Assembly (NCBI GenBank): GCA_018881555.1
Contig: JACAXG010000007.1
Coordinates: forward strand, 16,721,235-16,785,234
Direction of reading: 5' to 3'
DNA: 64,000 nucleotides
From: Amblyornis subalaris
Taxonomy: Eukaryota; Chordata; Aves; Passeriformes; Ptilonorhynchidae
Shown: positions 1-13,000 of the stretch, in pieces
Layout: each line of letters starts with the position of its first letter
Position numbering within the stretch: the stretch's first letter is position 1
The notes under the pieces: generated by a model
Told to the model about the DNA's origin: nothing
The model's input: only the letters and a program-made list of their open reading frames with translations
The model's database searches: none
Translations under genes and position numbers: made by a program

Positions 1-129
1 TGATGACCAGGCTATAAAACCACACAGCCGAATATAAAGCCACACAATTCAAAACAGAAGTAAATCAAAATCCTCCCCACCATCAAATCAAGTTTACACT
101 AGGAGTCCTGAAGACATTCTCCTGCAAAA

Positions 130-545
130 ACACCCTCTGTCACTGGGCACCACTGAAAACAGCCTGGCTCCATCCTCTTTGCACTCTTCCTTCACGTATT
201 TACAGACGTTAAGATTCTCCTGCACCTACTCTTCTCTGGGCTAAACAGTCCCAAGCTCTCTCAGTCTTTCCATGTAAGAGAGATGCTCCAGTCCCTTAAN
301 CATCTATGCAGCCCTCTGCTGGATTCTTCAGTATGTCAGCGTTCCCTCTTGTGCTGGGGAGCCCAGAACTGGCCGATGTGCGGCCTCACCAGTGCTGAAT
401 AGTTGGGAAGAATTCCCTCCCTCAACTTGTTGGCAACACTCCTAGTACAGCCCGGGACACATTAGCCTTCTTTGTCACTAGGACACAGTGCTGGCTCATG
501 GTTTGCCTTTGTGTACAGNACGACCCCCAGGTCCTTCTCTCACAA
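130..545 (-). repeat. CR1 LINE fragment (antisense to window)
   Basis: Read on the minus strand, this runs from GAGAAGGACCTGGGGGTC-like sequence (end of the CR1 ORF2 region) through the familiar blocks 'ctgggctccccagcacaag', 'cagagggctgcat' and 'gactgagagagcttgggac', to 'gatggagccaggctgtttt' and 'cagtggtgcccagtgacag'. This is the usual order of the CR1 3' third. The true CR1 3' end is missing, so the copy is truncated or diverged at about 130. It is old, with many substitutions and indels. It lies in intron 2 of TSPAN5, in the same transcriptional direction as the gene. Confidence 0.85.
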
Positions 546-2772
546 GCTGCTTTGTTGTCCTAGAGTGTACCATTCCCAGAGCCCATAATGCCTAAGGGAT
601 ATCCATCCCAGCCTTAGGCAAGAAACAGTCTAACCAGAGAAGTGCTTTTCAGTTACCTTACAGATCTCTCAAGCCTTGGCTTCACCTACTTGGCTNTCAT
701 CCCCAACTCCTCATGAGCAGTAAGAACAACTCTGGGATCTAACTGATCTGGAACTTGATCCTGCGCTGACTGCGGCTTTTTGCCACTGCCTCTCCTCTAA
801 AGAGCTGAGTGAAATAAAGGACTCAAGCTGGTTTGACACAAGNCCATTTCTCCGTAATTCTTCTACAAGACTCAAATCTGTCTGTGCTCAAGAACTCTGC
901 AGTTCAGCTATACCTATCCAGCATTTTGGTTTTTACAACCATGAACTGAAACAGTCTACACTAAGTACTGCAGAATACAACAGTTAAAGAAGCTAGAGAA
1001 AAATGCTCATTTTCAAGGAAAAACCTGTGCTTTAAACCAATAAACAGTATTTTATTTCACTTCTTAATTTTTAAAAAAAATTCTAAAAAACCTACTACAC
1101 ATGGAGCCTGAGTTAATGCATATTAAACTACTCTAGGCGGTTTTATTTGCTTGACTTAAAAACAATATGGCATTTTCTCCCACTTTCAGAATCTGATTAA
1201 AAATGGTTGAAGATGACTTGGTAACAGATGTCCAAAATCTCACGCAAAAACATGAGCTCTGGTGTCTGGCAATTATGAATTGAATGCATTTTCCCTAGGA
1301 AAGAGTGCATGCTTTCCCATATAAAAAATATGTAAACCCTAAAAAACCAGGATTCCACCAGAACACCTTCTGGCTGCAGCACTAGCATACTTTAGACTTC
1401 AAACACTAGACGATACTTGTTTTCCCTTTACCTGCTCATTTACTCTAAAGAGGAACCATCTGTGTTACCTACTGTAATGATACAAAAATGTTAAAATCTC
1501 TTCTGTAAAGCCACTCCCATACAATGCAGTTCTCTGGGGCTTAGACATAGGTACAAGCTCTTAGAGTATGCTCAGAGTACTAAATAAACCATGTTTTTAC
1601 ATCTTTGCTGAGTGCAAAAAGACACAGCACCTCTTTTCATGCCTATTTGAGTTATCCAACATCAGTTTCATATGGTATGTAAATATATATATAGGTGTAT
1701 ACAGCATGTAGTGATTAATATCCCATTACTGTTTGTAACGCTCTACATCCAAGGCACACACACAGAGCAATCAGAATAGAAGTTAACAACCCACTTCTGA
1801 AACAGTAAAATTTGTCCTGAATTTTCTAGAGGCAGAAGTCCAGAGCTTCCACATGTGTTATTTGTTCTGCTGCAAGCACCAGTTATTATGCCTTAAGTGA
1901 AGATCAACTTATAACTTACTCAGTGTTCTCCATTAAAAGAAGAAAAACTATTATGTAACTGAACAACATAGCACCCTTGTTAACAGCCAGGTTTTATTAT
2001 GTTCAATCTTTTAAACAAAGAAGAAAAGGAAATTCTGGCTTTAATTTTAGCTGTTGTCTTTTAGCAAACCAAACTCTTCATCCAGTAACCCAAGACATAT
2101 TGATTTGTTTTGTATATAATGCCTTGATATTTTATCTTCTTCACAACTTCTGCAGCAAGCAAATTAAAAATTAGGCTCTGATTCACAAATGTTTTCTCCT
2201 TCCCTGCCTGGTCACCCCACACACACACATTTCCCATTTCAAAGCTGATTGTAGAGTCTTGCAACAGAGAGTGTTCCAGTGGCCAGTTTCATTTGCACAA
2301 GAAAAACCGAGTTATTCTGCCTCAGGTTTGCATTGGTTTTCAGGTTTTTTTGTTTTGTTTTTTTAAGAGGAACAGGAGTTAACATGTTATGGAGCCTAGG
2401 AGGGCTATTTTCAGAAAGCTGCCTTTTAAGACATGTGGGCTCCCCCTCTGTTCCTGGGGACACATGCAGAGGAGACACTACCCATACTGCCCCAGCAGAG
2501 TGTTCTGGTATCTGGGCTGCAGTTTGAGAGTGCAAAGATTGAAATTATTATTTTATGTGCAAGAGTCAGCCACCATTTCTTTCCAAGGTATTCTTGGGAA
2601 AGATGCCAATGATGTTCCTCTAAATGACCCAAGCCAAGGTTTTATTCGACAGAGAGGCTTAATTTCAGTAGAAAATGTNTGTGGACACATGAAGCATACT
2701 ACTAGTTCAATATTTCTCTTTTTCTGATGAAATAAAGAGGAAAAACAAAGTTTGGTGCTTTATTCAACTTAC
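546..2772 (-). other. TSPAN5: Start of TSPAN5 intron 2 (unique sequence)
   Basis: Intron 2 begins with the donor at 2772 and leaves the window at base 1. This part is AT-rich unique sequence. Open frames here (the longest is 112 codons, at 2389-2727) overlap each other on both strands, lack recognisable similarity and show no coding character. A short AT run lies near 1683-1692. Confidence 0.8.
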
Positions 2773-2823
2773 CTTTTCATTCCATGCCCACAATCCAATC
2801 CCAAGAAATGCTATGCCAAGGAA
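2773..2823 (-). CDS. TSPAN5: Tetraspanin-5, coding exon 2 (residues 28-44)
   Basis: The 51-base minus-strand exon reads FLGIAFLGIGLWAWNEK and joins in frame to Trp27 of exon 1, completing transmembrane helix 1 and the GLWAW motif typical of tetraspanins. Both boundaries are phase 0. The acceptor is a strong pyrimidine tract plus AG (AG at 2825-2824), with a CTAAT branch-site candidate whose branch A lies at 2858, 35 nt upstream of the exon. The donor is GTAAGT (2772-2767). The next residues of the family (GVLSN and onward, into the small extracellular loop) are not found at lower coordinates, so exon 3 lies beyond base 1. Residue 32 is Ala here, where I recall Thr in the human protein; this is conservative. 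The combination of exon 1 and exon 2 makes TSPAN5 a firm call. Confidence 0.96.
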
Positions 2824-3002
2824 CTAAAGGAAAAGGAAAAAAAAATCAGAGCAGGAATTAGAAATTTGTGGTGATTTTTGTCTGTTTTTTTAAAAAACAT
2901 ACATATTGACTCATCTTCTCTGTTGGAAAATCAATTTTATCAGGACTGAGGGGTGCTTTACAATATGCATCTAGTTGTTTATTTTACAATACAATCATTG
3001 TA

Positions 3003-3050
3003 ACTTGAAGAACTTAAAACTTGAACAACTCAAAACTTGAACAACTCAGG
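3003..3050. repeat. Three tandem copies of a 16-bp unit
   Basis: The unit ACTTGAACAACTCAAA is repeated three times head to tail (3003-3018, 3019-3034, 3035-3050). The first copy differs at three positions and the third ends in GG instead of AA. This is a small minisatellite 180 bases upstream, in the gene's direction, of exon 2. Confidence 0.9.
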
Positions 3051-6000
3051 GATGTTCTACACAGGAATAGCAGGTATAATGTGTCCCTTTATCAGTATCA
3101 AGCAAGTAAGGTTCTTTTTGAGTTTGTAGGACTCAAAGCAAACTCCACAGTCAAGCAACACACTGTTTCACTATTGCATTACCACTGCCTGCACAAAGCA
3201 ACTACCCCCACAGCACTCTCCCAGTCAGAAAGTGAGTAAAAGAAAGTCCTAAATACACATGTATTATCAATTTTAGCAATGCTGTCCAAGAAAATAACCC
3301 ATGATTTCNGAGGAGAAAAAATAATAAAAGTAATACTGGTCTGAAAGACTAAGAATTTTTAAAAGCCTTGGAGCCAACATTTTCTAACTTTTCTGATACT
3401 GACTGTTTCATAATGGAAGTTATATTCCCTTTCTCCTCCAAATGATTCAACAGCACCAAACTCAGGAGACCCTCTTTCCCCCATAATGGAAAAGGGCACA
3501 GCATCTTTGATTTTGTTATATCCTTGTATTCTCCATGCCACTGAATAATCTAAAGTGCATAATTTCCCATAGTTTCCACCCAAAAGCTACACCAATGATC
3601 AGTGAAACAAGCAAAACAGGCAGAATAAGCACTCCATCTCCCAACATCATCACTGCATATTTAGCATGATACAGTATCAATCATGTAAAATGTTTAAAAA
3701 ATATTTAGTAGATGTCTGAGCACATCTAAATGTGCATCTGTCCAACTTGCATATCTGCTCTTAAAACCTAAGTGCCGACTAAAAAGAAAACTATATTCAT
3801 TGTGGTTTCAGGGCACGTAACAGAACGTTGCTCAAACATAAAACTCTGGTTTTCTTTGTCATTTCTCCACACTGCAGTGTACTGACTTATTTTAGCACAT
3901 AAGTAGGCTTTCTCTTAAGATCTGTGTAAACAGTTAAGTATCCTAATGATTTCTCTTTTGCAAACAGGAAGAAAAGTGTTTTTCTGTTGAAAAGTGAGGG
4001 GAGGCAGGAATATAAACTTTAAAACCTTTCCCAGCAGTGATTTCAACAGTTTCAAAGAAAGACTCCTTCTTCCTTACACGCACTTTTTTTGAAAGGGCAA
4101 TTTCAGCTTTGTATTACAAGAATATCTGTAAAGCATAACCCAGTATCAAGNGGAATATTCTCACTACAATGCCCTGAAGTTCCCAAACACCTCTTGCATT
4201 TCTGTTACGTTCTCCTNCAAGTGTGCTGTGCCAGCTACCCAAAGGACCATGCATACCGGGAATTAAACTTTCCTTTTGGACTTGAAGAGTCATGACNGTA
4301 AATTTAGACAATACTACAAGTCAGCATTCTTCAAAGGAAACTGTTGCAGGCTTGGCTGCATTTTAACAAAAGTTAAATGGAAATTTTTCCTAGATGAAAA
4401 GTGGGACTGCTGGTCAAGAAAGTCTTATTTCAACAGCCTTAATTATTGATAAAGTACAAGACACGGATTTGAGAAAGTCAGTCAGCCTCTTGTGATACAC
4501 CACAAAAAAGCCAAAAAAAGGTCATCTTACCTGTATCAAGACTGCTTTTTTTTATGGTTATAAAGTTTGCCAAAAGATTGTGTGTAATCCTCCTGAATGC
4601 AGTGATTATTTGAAACTTGAGATAAAGCTGTTCAAGTTTCCAAACCTCTCTCAGGCAAATGCAGTTCTTTTTTGCAGTGACAGGCTCCTTTCCTTCTTTC
4701 TTACGCAGCCAAAGTCACCACGGTTGAAGGAACAGGAGTGGAGGGGAAGCTATATTTTATAAAAATCCATAAATTGCATTTTTAAGTGGAAAATTTTTAT
4801 CTGTAAACATTTTTGTTTATTTGTACAAAACATTATGTTTTGCAAACAGCTTAATAGGGTTTTGAACAGAACAAGCACAGAAAACTAGAATGGAGGAGTA
4901 TTTGATCAGTGCATGTGAATGTAACTTTACAGCCATACATATGAGCTGCAGGTCTGGCCCAGCTTCACTAGCTGTATATAAATTTAATCCAGTCAAGTGT
5001 CCTGATCCTTCACCAGAACTTGAGACTTAAGGATAAGATTACTGCATGGGTTGCAAAAGGTGACTCAGAGGAGACTACACGGGTCTCAAGCCAGGACAAG
5101 CTCATCTCTGTTTACGGACTGGGTAATCAGAATGTACTATACTAAACTGAAGCACCTAAAAAACCAAGGTTGTCTAGTTTCTGTCAAGAAAAAACAGAAA
5201 GCTCAGTTCTCAGAATTTTCAAGAGGATAAAAGAATTACACGCTGCTCAGTCCTCTCCGTATCCTTAAANGGAAATGCTTTTTTGAACAGATGAAGAAAC
5301 AGGAACCAGCAGCAAGATCCATNAGGAGAAAAAGATTCAGAATGGAACCATGAATTCTATCACAGGACGCTATGGAAATCAAAACATTAGATAAATTAAA
5401 TTAACAGAGGCTCCATAGCTATTGAAACGTGATTCTGATGCAGCTTCTGGCTCAGAAAGTTTTTACACTGTCACTCACTGGGAGAATACAATCAGGAAAA
5501 GATCACTGTATGCACACTTCGCTGTTTAAATGCTCCTGTCTTGGAGAAACTTTACTTGCTTTACTTGAGANAAAATACAGAGGTAAGCAGACCACTGACC
5601 TGAGCCCCTCCAATCACACCCTTCCACCCTGGGTGGAAGGCCCACCTTTGCACAAACACAGCCTGCTCTGGGGATAAAGCACACAGGAATGCTGCCAGTA
5701 ATCCCCACTGGCAAAAAACAGATGCACACAAGAAGACTTACACCTCTCACCAGGATTAACTTTGGATTTTCTTGACAATTATGAAAGAAACTCCTGCATA
5801 GTCTAGAAATATTTGGAAGCAATTTCAATGAGCAATAAAAAGCTGGAAGTTTACCTCATTATCAACAAAACACTTTACAGAGAGAAAGTCTCAATTCTCC
5901 ACAAACATCTAGTAAGACCATCTGGCCTAACTATAAATGGTCAGTGGTCCAGAGCATGTAAAATCTTGATTGCCTTTTTTTCCTTCCGTTTTTATACAAT

Positions 6001-9000
6001 AATTTGCAGAAGAATATTAAAACATTTCTCTGGAGCATCAGCCTTACAAAAAAAACTTGCATAGTAGTACTTTCTCAGTCATCGGTTTTCTATTCACAAA
6101 CAAAAACCAACTGCTTTCCCATTTTTCTTCTATAAAGATTAAGTGTTTAAAAGTAGGTGTAGCAGTACTTGTACTGTTACCCTGCTTGTAAAATTCACAT
6201 GCAGTTTTCAGAAGTGAAGTGATCAATAAGTGTTTCGAGCTGCATATTTCTCATTCTCAGTGTTGCCCGCATGGAGGAAAATGATTCTTTTTTGGTAGGG
6301 GTGCAGCACCACACAGCACAGCATTGCATTTAAAGGCTGTTGGGGCAAATACTAACACAAACTAGAAAACATTTGAGAGCAGCTTAATCATAGAGTGATC
6401 AGACATTACTTCACATACTGAATTTTTCATCTCAGCTGACATTCTTAAATAACTTGGCACCAAGTTTTCAACCAAAAGGTCAANAGCAGCAGGCCAAGCA
6501 GTAAAAGGTTGTTTAACATGCCACATGCATAAACCAGTGTATGTCCAAGTGTGGTTTGTCTACGTTAAAGACTTGTGAGAGATGGAACTCTAGAGCAGCC
6601 ACCCAATTTCACCTTCCTGTGACAACACAAACACACAAGCAGAAGCCTGCCGGAACTGTCAGGGTTCAGAACCAGAGCTGCTTACTTGCTAGAGCTTTTT
6701 TGGTTTTTCTGGTTTTTTGAGCCCAGTATTTTGGCAGTGTGAAAACCTCCCACCTGCCCTTCCTTTGAGGAGCCACGAGAACTTTGTGCACGATGTTAGC
6801 AAGGAGACTATCAGGATTCCTATGGGCACTTTGGTGTTTCTTCCATGGCAATACGCTGCAGTACTCACAGAGCAAGATTTTCTTCTGTGTGATTCAAGGC
6901 AGCACAGCACAGAACAGAAGGGACAGCACTTTACCGATCAGGACAACATGCAGTATAGCATTTCACATCCTGAAATACAATCAGGAAAACACACGACTTC
7001 GGAGCTTTGCACATATATAAAGCACTGCTGACAAGTTCCTGATTCCAAAACCCCAGATGGACAATTTTTCCCAGAGAACTTCCTCTGCAGCATTCTGTGC
7101 TCAGACTCACTCAAAAATATTTCAGCCACAATACTCACTGCTTTCTTTAGAGTATTTTATGCCAAATCAGTCCTTTTGCTTTTTCNGCCAGGGCAAAAAG
7201 GAGCTTAATGTCTGTGTCAGAGAACAAAAGATTTTGCTGTTGGTTTTGTCACTTGTTTGTTTTTATGTAGTTCTGACAGAGAAATAACACCAAACCAGAA
7301 ATCAAATTGAAGTTTCACACAGTTTTCTCTCCTTCGCGCCACTGATGTGTACTCTGCTTAAAATATGTCACTTAGCATTCTTTCAAGCAGAACAAATAGG
7401 ACATCCTCTCAACTCTACAGTTTTCACCTGGACCAGTATGACATGGAAGGAAAAGAGCACAAGTCTGCCCTTGTTTTTTTTCACATGCCCCAGTTTCAAG
7501 GACTTTTCCATGCTCAACACAAATTGTTATAGCATTTCATTTTCATGTGGCTAAAAAAGCGTGCTGATGAAAGGAGAGGCAAACTGCTCAAAGCAAACAT
7601 ATACATTTACACATCTATGCTAATGCTTACAAAGTATGCTTTCTCCTAAAGCCCACTTTTTGTTTGCCATGAGACATTAGCAGCAGGAAAACTCCATGTA
7701 CTNCAATCAGTGAACGAAGATGCTGCGTAGGTGACTAATTACCATTTTAGTTCACAGCAACATTCAGATATAGAGTACAAGATGTCAAATCTACTTCCAT
7801 TTTATCTGCAGCCTTTAAAAAACATTAAACTATATTTCACAGGTAACTGTCTCAGTAAAATCTTTTCCCTCCTGATACAAAACCCACACATGAGGAATAA
7901 AAATTTTCACACATTTTGCTCAGCTAAATCAGAGACTTGACTGATCTTACAGAATTATCCAAAGTAGAAAAACAGACCTGAGAACACAATGAGAAAAGCT
8001 GCCTGCTCCATCTTGCAGGACCCTTTGCATGATGTTTTCTGATGAAAAATTAAGCACATATGACCCCAATTTTCAAAGCAAGACACTATGGCTGTTAATG
8101 TATGTTTCATTTTGTTTCCATTCTGTCCGACAAGTATACAAGACATATGTACTCCCCTCAATGCAGAGTCAATTGCCACTATTTTCTTATTGCCTTGTCC
8201 AGTTCTTTAATTGCAAAAGCAAGACATCTGCTTTCTGTTACTGTTGCTCTATGTATTTATTTTATTGCTTTCTGGTGGTGCTATTGTATGCACTGCCAAT
8301 CAGGTTGGAGCAAGAGTCCCTTAAGACTGAAGTCCCTCTCCTCTTGTCCATAGAAATTGATATTCTGGAAAACAGAAAAAGGAGAATGAATTATGCACTA
8401 TTTCCCCTGCTCCAACTTTTGAAAAACTCCCCTCAAGTCTAGACAAAATAAATTTAACTCTTCGAATGCACACTGAGACTCTTCAAATGCAGGTCCTGAT
8501 GTCTAAAGAAAATACTTTATTTGGAGCAGATTTATTTTAAAGCACAAAAAACTTAAACATATCAGTCACTTTGTAAAATTCTTCAATAAAAGCTCTAGAG
8601 AGTTTAACTTTTTCGTTTCTATGAGATCTAGCTCATTTCCTAAAACCAGTACCTTTTTTCACCCCATACAAAAATCAAAGACCATTAAGGTAAATACCCC
8701 ACCACTACCACACAGGAACATTTAAAAAGCTACAGAGTTGAAGGAATAAGACATCTCCATTCACTGTCACTTTGGTACACTCATCTCACACAGATCCCCT
8801 TCCTCCTCTTCTACTCTTCTTTCGACTCTCTATCAGAATTTGTTTCACCATACTCTCTTTCTAAGCCCTCCTCGAGCCCAGAAGACTTTGCAGAAACACT
8901 GAGAAATTCTGCTGTACACACCCCTTCGAGGGTCTCTTCCCTGCCTTCGCTTCTGAACTACATTAAGTGCTGCTACATGTCCTTCTACTTTTCCTATCCA

Positions 9001-9976
9001 GCCTTGTTCTCATCAATACCATCCCATCTCTGACTCAGTCCTCTCCACTGCAGCTGCTATGACTGAAGTCAGTTTCTATTTGCAAAACCCCCCAAAAATT
9101 ATATAACTGGTGCTGTAGCAGTGGATATAAACAGTAGGGGTTTAGAACATAAACACAAGCAGTAGAAAAATAAAAATAAGATAATTGGGAAAAAAAACCC
9201 TAAACCTGAATTCCACATCCTCTATCAGTACTGTCACCATTTCTCTTAGGCAATTGGACAATGCAAAGACATAAAAGTCTTCTCATTCTGGCCTGCAAGT
9301 TAACAAAAAGTATAACAGCAAAGAAAGCATGTTTTGCTTCAAGCCGGAGTGAAGGAAAAAGGTCTGGAAGCAGTATTGCAGATGGGTCATTTTCCATGTC
9401 TGTTTTGCCTCCCCGGGTTAGCAGTGTCCAGCCCCAGAGGACAGCTAGACGTCCCTCTGTCTTCTTCCTGCCAATCTCATTCATCCCAAACCACCCTCCC
9501 CGAGCTTCAGCCTATGTAGGTGCAGCCCCGCCATGCTTCTTAATGATCTTTTTCTGAAGCTGCTGTTCCACTAAAAGAAGTTTAAAAAAACCACCACACC
9601 CACAACAAAACAGAGCATAAATTAAACTCACATTGGGAAACTGATACGCAAGCACTTATTTCAGCTCCAAGCAGTAAAGTTGTAACATCTAATTCGGGCA
9701 CTTGATACANCAAACAGAAACAATCTGAGCTAGTCTTTTCGCTAGTAACAAATGGGCAATTACATTGCCTACACAATTGATTGCACAGCTGAGAACATCA
9801 AGAGCGCAGAGCCAGGAAACACAAACAGGTTGGCTTGTCAACACAGCAGGATACTCTGAATGATCAGCATTTCCTTTTGGGAACGCAGTCTCGGCTCATA
9901 GATGTGCCTGCAGCCTACAGAGAGGCAGTCCCAAAACCTTCCATGCCAGCTACACAAGCTGCCACATCCCCGGTTG
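3051..9976. other. Intronic unique sequence, no feature recognised
   Basis: AT-rich intronic DNA. Open frames up to 137 codons (8029-8442) occur by chance. They start without splice or Kozak context, are rich in Cys, Phe and Ser as expected of translated AT-rich DNA, and resemble no family I know. No repeat family was identified. Confidence 0.6.
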
Positions 9977-10027
9977 TTTCATAGGAGATTCAATCTCGGA
10001 AATTTCATAGGAGATTGAAATCTCAGA
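9977..10027. repeat. Tandem duplication of a 26-bp palindromic unit
   Basis: Two copies, TTTCATAGGAGATT... at 9977-10002 and at 10003-10027, follow each other directly. Each contains an internal inverted repeat: GAGATTCAATCTC in the first copy (perfect 6-base arms around one base) and GAGATTGAAATCTC in the second. Confidence 0.85.
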
Positions 10028-13000
10028 TTTGTTCTCTTCACTTTGCAGGGAAGCAAACACATATGGAGGATGAGGGAGGCGTGAGAAGGCTGAACGAGTC
10101 TGGACAGAGAGGCAGGTGAACACCACCAGCGTCAACAGACAAACTTGAGCCAAACAGTTTAACCTGGCTCTCCTTCTACTTAAAAAAAAAAGAAAGAAAA
10201 ACAACAAACAACCAGCACAGAAAAGAGTGAGCATCAAGCTAACAGTGAACACACTGCCAACCTGCAAGTGCAGACAGAACTTTTCCTAGCAAATTTCTCA
10301 ATAGCTTTATTGCCTCTTCCCTTCACCAAATGCTCATTCCCGGTTCTCTTTCTAGGGTCCCCCACACTAAGAGGTTGAAAAGATGTACAAAAAAAACTGG
10401 TACCACATATCCAATGAAATCACAGCCTGAAAAGGTAGGAAGTGAGTCACTGCAATTTAGTAACATGCCAGAAGCCAAGTTCAGCTGTCCAAAATCCTGA
10501 CCCCCGTACGATGCAATTGTATAGCTTATCACAACTATCCTCTGATCAAATCTGACTCAGAGATATAAACCCTATAATGGCAAATACACATATGTATGGC
10601 ATATGTTAACACATGAAATAAATCAGCTTGTAATAGCTACACCACCGAGTGTTGAGGGACGCAGGGCAGAAGCAGACTGTGGTAGGTTTATTAAGAGCTG
10701 ACAGCCTAGGAACACTTCACTTTACAAAGATGCAGCCAAGACATATAGATGCCAGCACTACTTTGTCAACACAAACAAAAGCATAACTTCAAAAGTCACA
10801 CCAGCTGTGTGCACACTTGTGCATAACTTGGTTTTTCAGAGATGTAGGGGGAAAAAACTAAGCCAAATGCTAAATAGACAGGTATCAAAATTATTTTCTA
10901 ATACCCATGCACAATTACTATCAGCAACCCAGATGCACAAAGCCAAATTATGAGACACACTGTGCAAATACTGACCAAATCTGTTCATCACTTTGCACTT
11001 TGTAGTCATTGCAACAGAGGGAAATTTCTCTAAACAGAGTAGCATTTTTAGTCAATGTCAACATTTCCTGTGTATTACACTAACTGCCCAGAAGTAAAAA
11101 ATTCAGATTATGTATTAGAAATGGTTCTATGGACCTGGGAGTGCCAGAGGTACCAGAGGGTTGTTGACTAGAGCTTTGAAAAATTCTGCTCCAGCAATAA
11201 GGTAACTCAGCTCTGCATTTTGTCTTGGAGTGTGTTGCTTCTTACTAATTCTAGAGGCTACTGTACGTACACAAGGCTATTCACGAAATTAAGCTACATT
11301 TTTACTTATGTCAACATTAACCCATGCTTCATGAGCTATATTCATACTACAAGATACCTTTCTAATTTCCAATAAAAGTAAAATATGCAGGAATTGACAT
11401 CAATTTGTCACTTCTGCAATAGCACACTTGGCAGAGGCAAAGTAAACAAGACTCTGATCTGAATTTCTTTCCAAACGCAAGTGACATGGAACAAACCAGA
11501 GGCAACAAATGGTCACAATGCTGTTTACCTGAAGGTTTTATTCCTTGGCAAAAGTTTCACAGTTTGGTAGTAGGGAAAAAAAAAGGCAGCTATAAAACAG
11601 CTGCTTGTCTAAATGAAAGAGACTGCTGACCCTTCCTCTGGTTTCCAGACAGCATCAAAAGCACCTCTACTATTTGTCATTCTCAAAAGAGGCATCAGGG
11701 GCTTGACTAAACATGTAGACAAAATCCTCTCCGCTTCTGTTGAGACACCCCTTCAGACCACAGCTGTTTAACGTGATATGGCAGCCTGGGGTGGCTTTGC
11801 TGCCAACACCTTTGCTGCACTGCTGCTGAAGATACAAACACAATGCTATTGCTGCAATTTAATTTGAGGGTTAAACTTCCTTTAAGAATAAATGCATTGA
11901 AGAAACAGAACTATACCGGAAGATTTCCAGTTCACCATGACAGAACCTACTCTTCTCATATAATTTAAGCTTAACCAACAGCATGAGCAGTATCACCTAC
12001 ATCATTTAAATGCTCATTTGCAAGTGCAAACTTTTATTCCCAATTTTATTGCCACTTTGAACTACATTATTTCCATAAACTACAGTTCCTGACGAATCCA
12101 CCAGCTGACTTACTCTTGCACAAACCTCTGCTTTGCACAAACACTAATAGCTGATTCCTCTGCCAACACCCAGTACAAAAACAAGGATTAGAAAGTGTCT
12201 TTGAGAGATCTGGAAATGTAATCGTAGTACATGCAGANGGCTCCCTAAGAGAAAAGCTATAAAAAGCAAGTGACTAAGACCCTTGTGCCGCATAGCTGTG
12301 CTCTTGCAGGCAGTCTTTGCCTACCACTCTTTCAAAACAACACCCCAGCAACAAATACCACCAAAAAACCTCCCAAAAATCGTGCACACAAGATTGGATT
12401 TGGTTTGACTTCATTCACTCACCCATCACTTTAACTTGGTCCAGCAACTGCTACTCCTCATAACATAGGAAAAGTATTTTCTTTCCTTCTGCTCAGCCCC
12501 AGAAGGGTTTCAAGACACCAGGTATATAGGCAGCACAAAGCAGCTATTTAATCGTAAAAATATGAATACTGGGTAAGTTTCCATACCCAGCTGGACATTG
12601 TTATAAAAGAGAATAAAAGAAAGCATTTCTTTTTTATTATTGAGTGCCAGCAGTAAAACTCATTTAAAAACTTTAGCTGTTTCCCATGGAACTGTCACCC
12701 TGCACAGAATCTCAGAGACATCTGCAATCCACAGGCTTCCAGGAAAAACCCACTACACTTGGCTTGATGAACTGGAAGATAACAGGACTTTCTAGAACTC
12801 TGCCTTAAAGAGTCCCACAGAATCTTGTTGGAATAGTGATGCTTGGGGCACGTTACACAACAGCGGTGTTTTAGGGCAAGCAGACCTCTGTCAGACTGAG
12901 TGGCTCAGGAAGCCTCCTGACCACCCTGATAGAAGATTTCTCAGCACCAATATTACAGTCAAGGATAGAAAGAGATCAAGAAATGTGTGTTCTAACAAAC

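Noticed and set aside
8029..8442. 137-codon plus frame with hydrophobic centre
   Set aside because: Resembles no family I know and has the amino-acid bias of translated AT-rich intron; no flanking splice signals noted.
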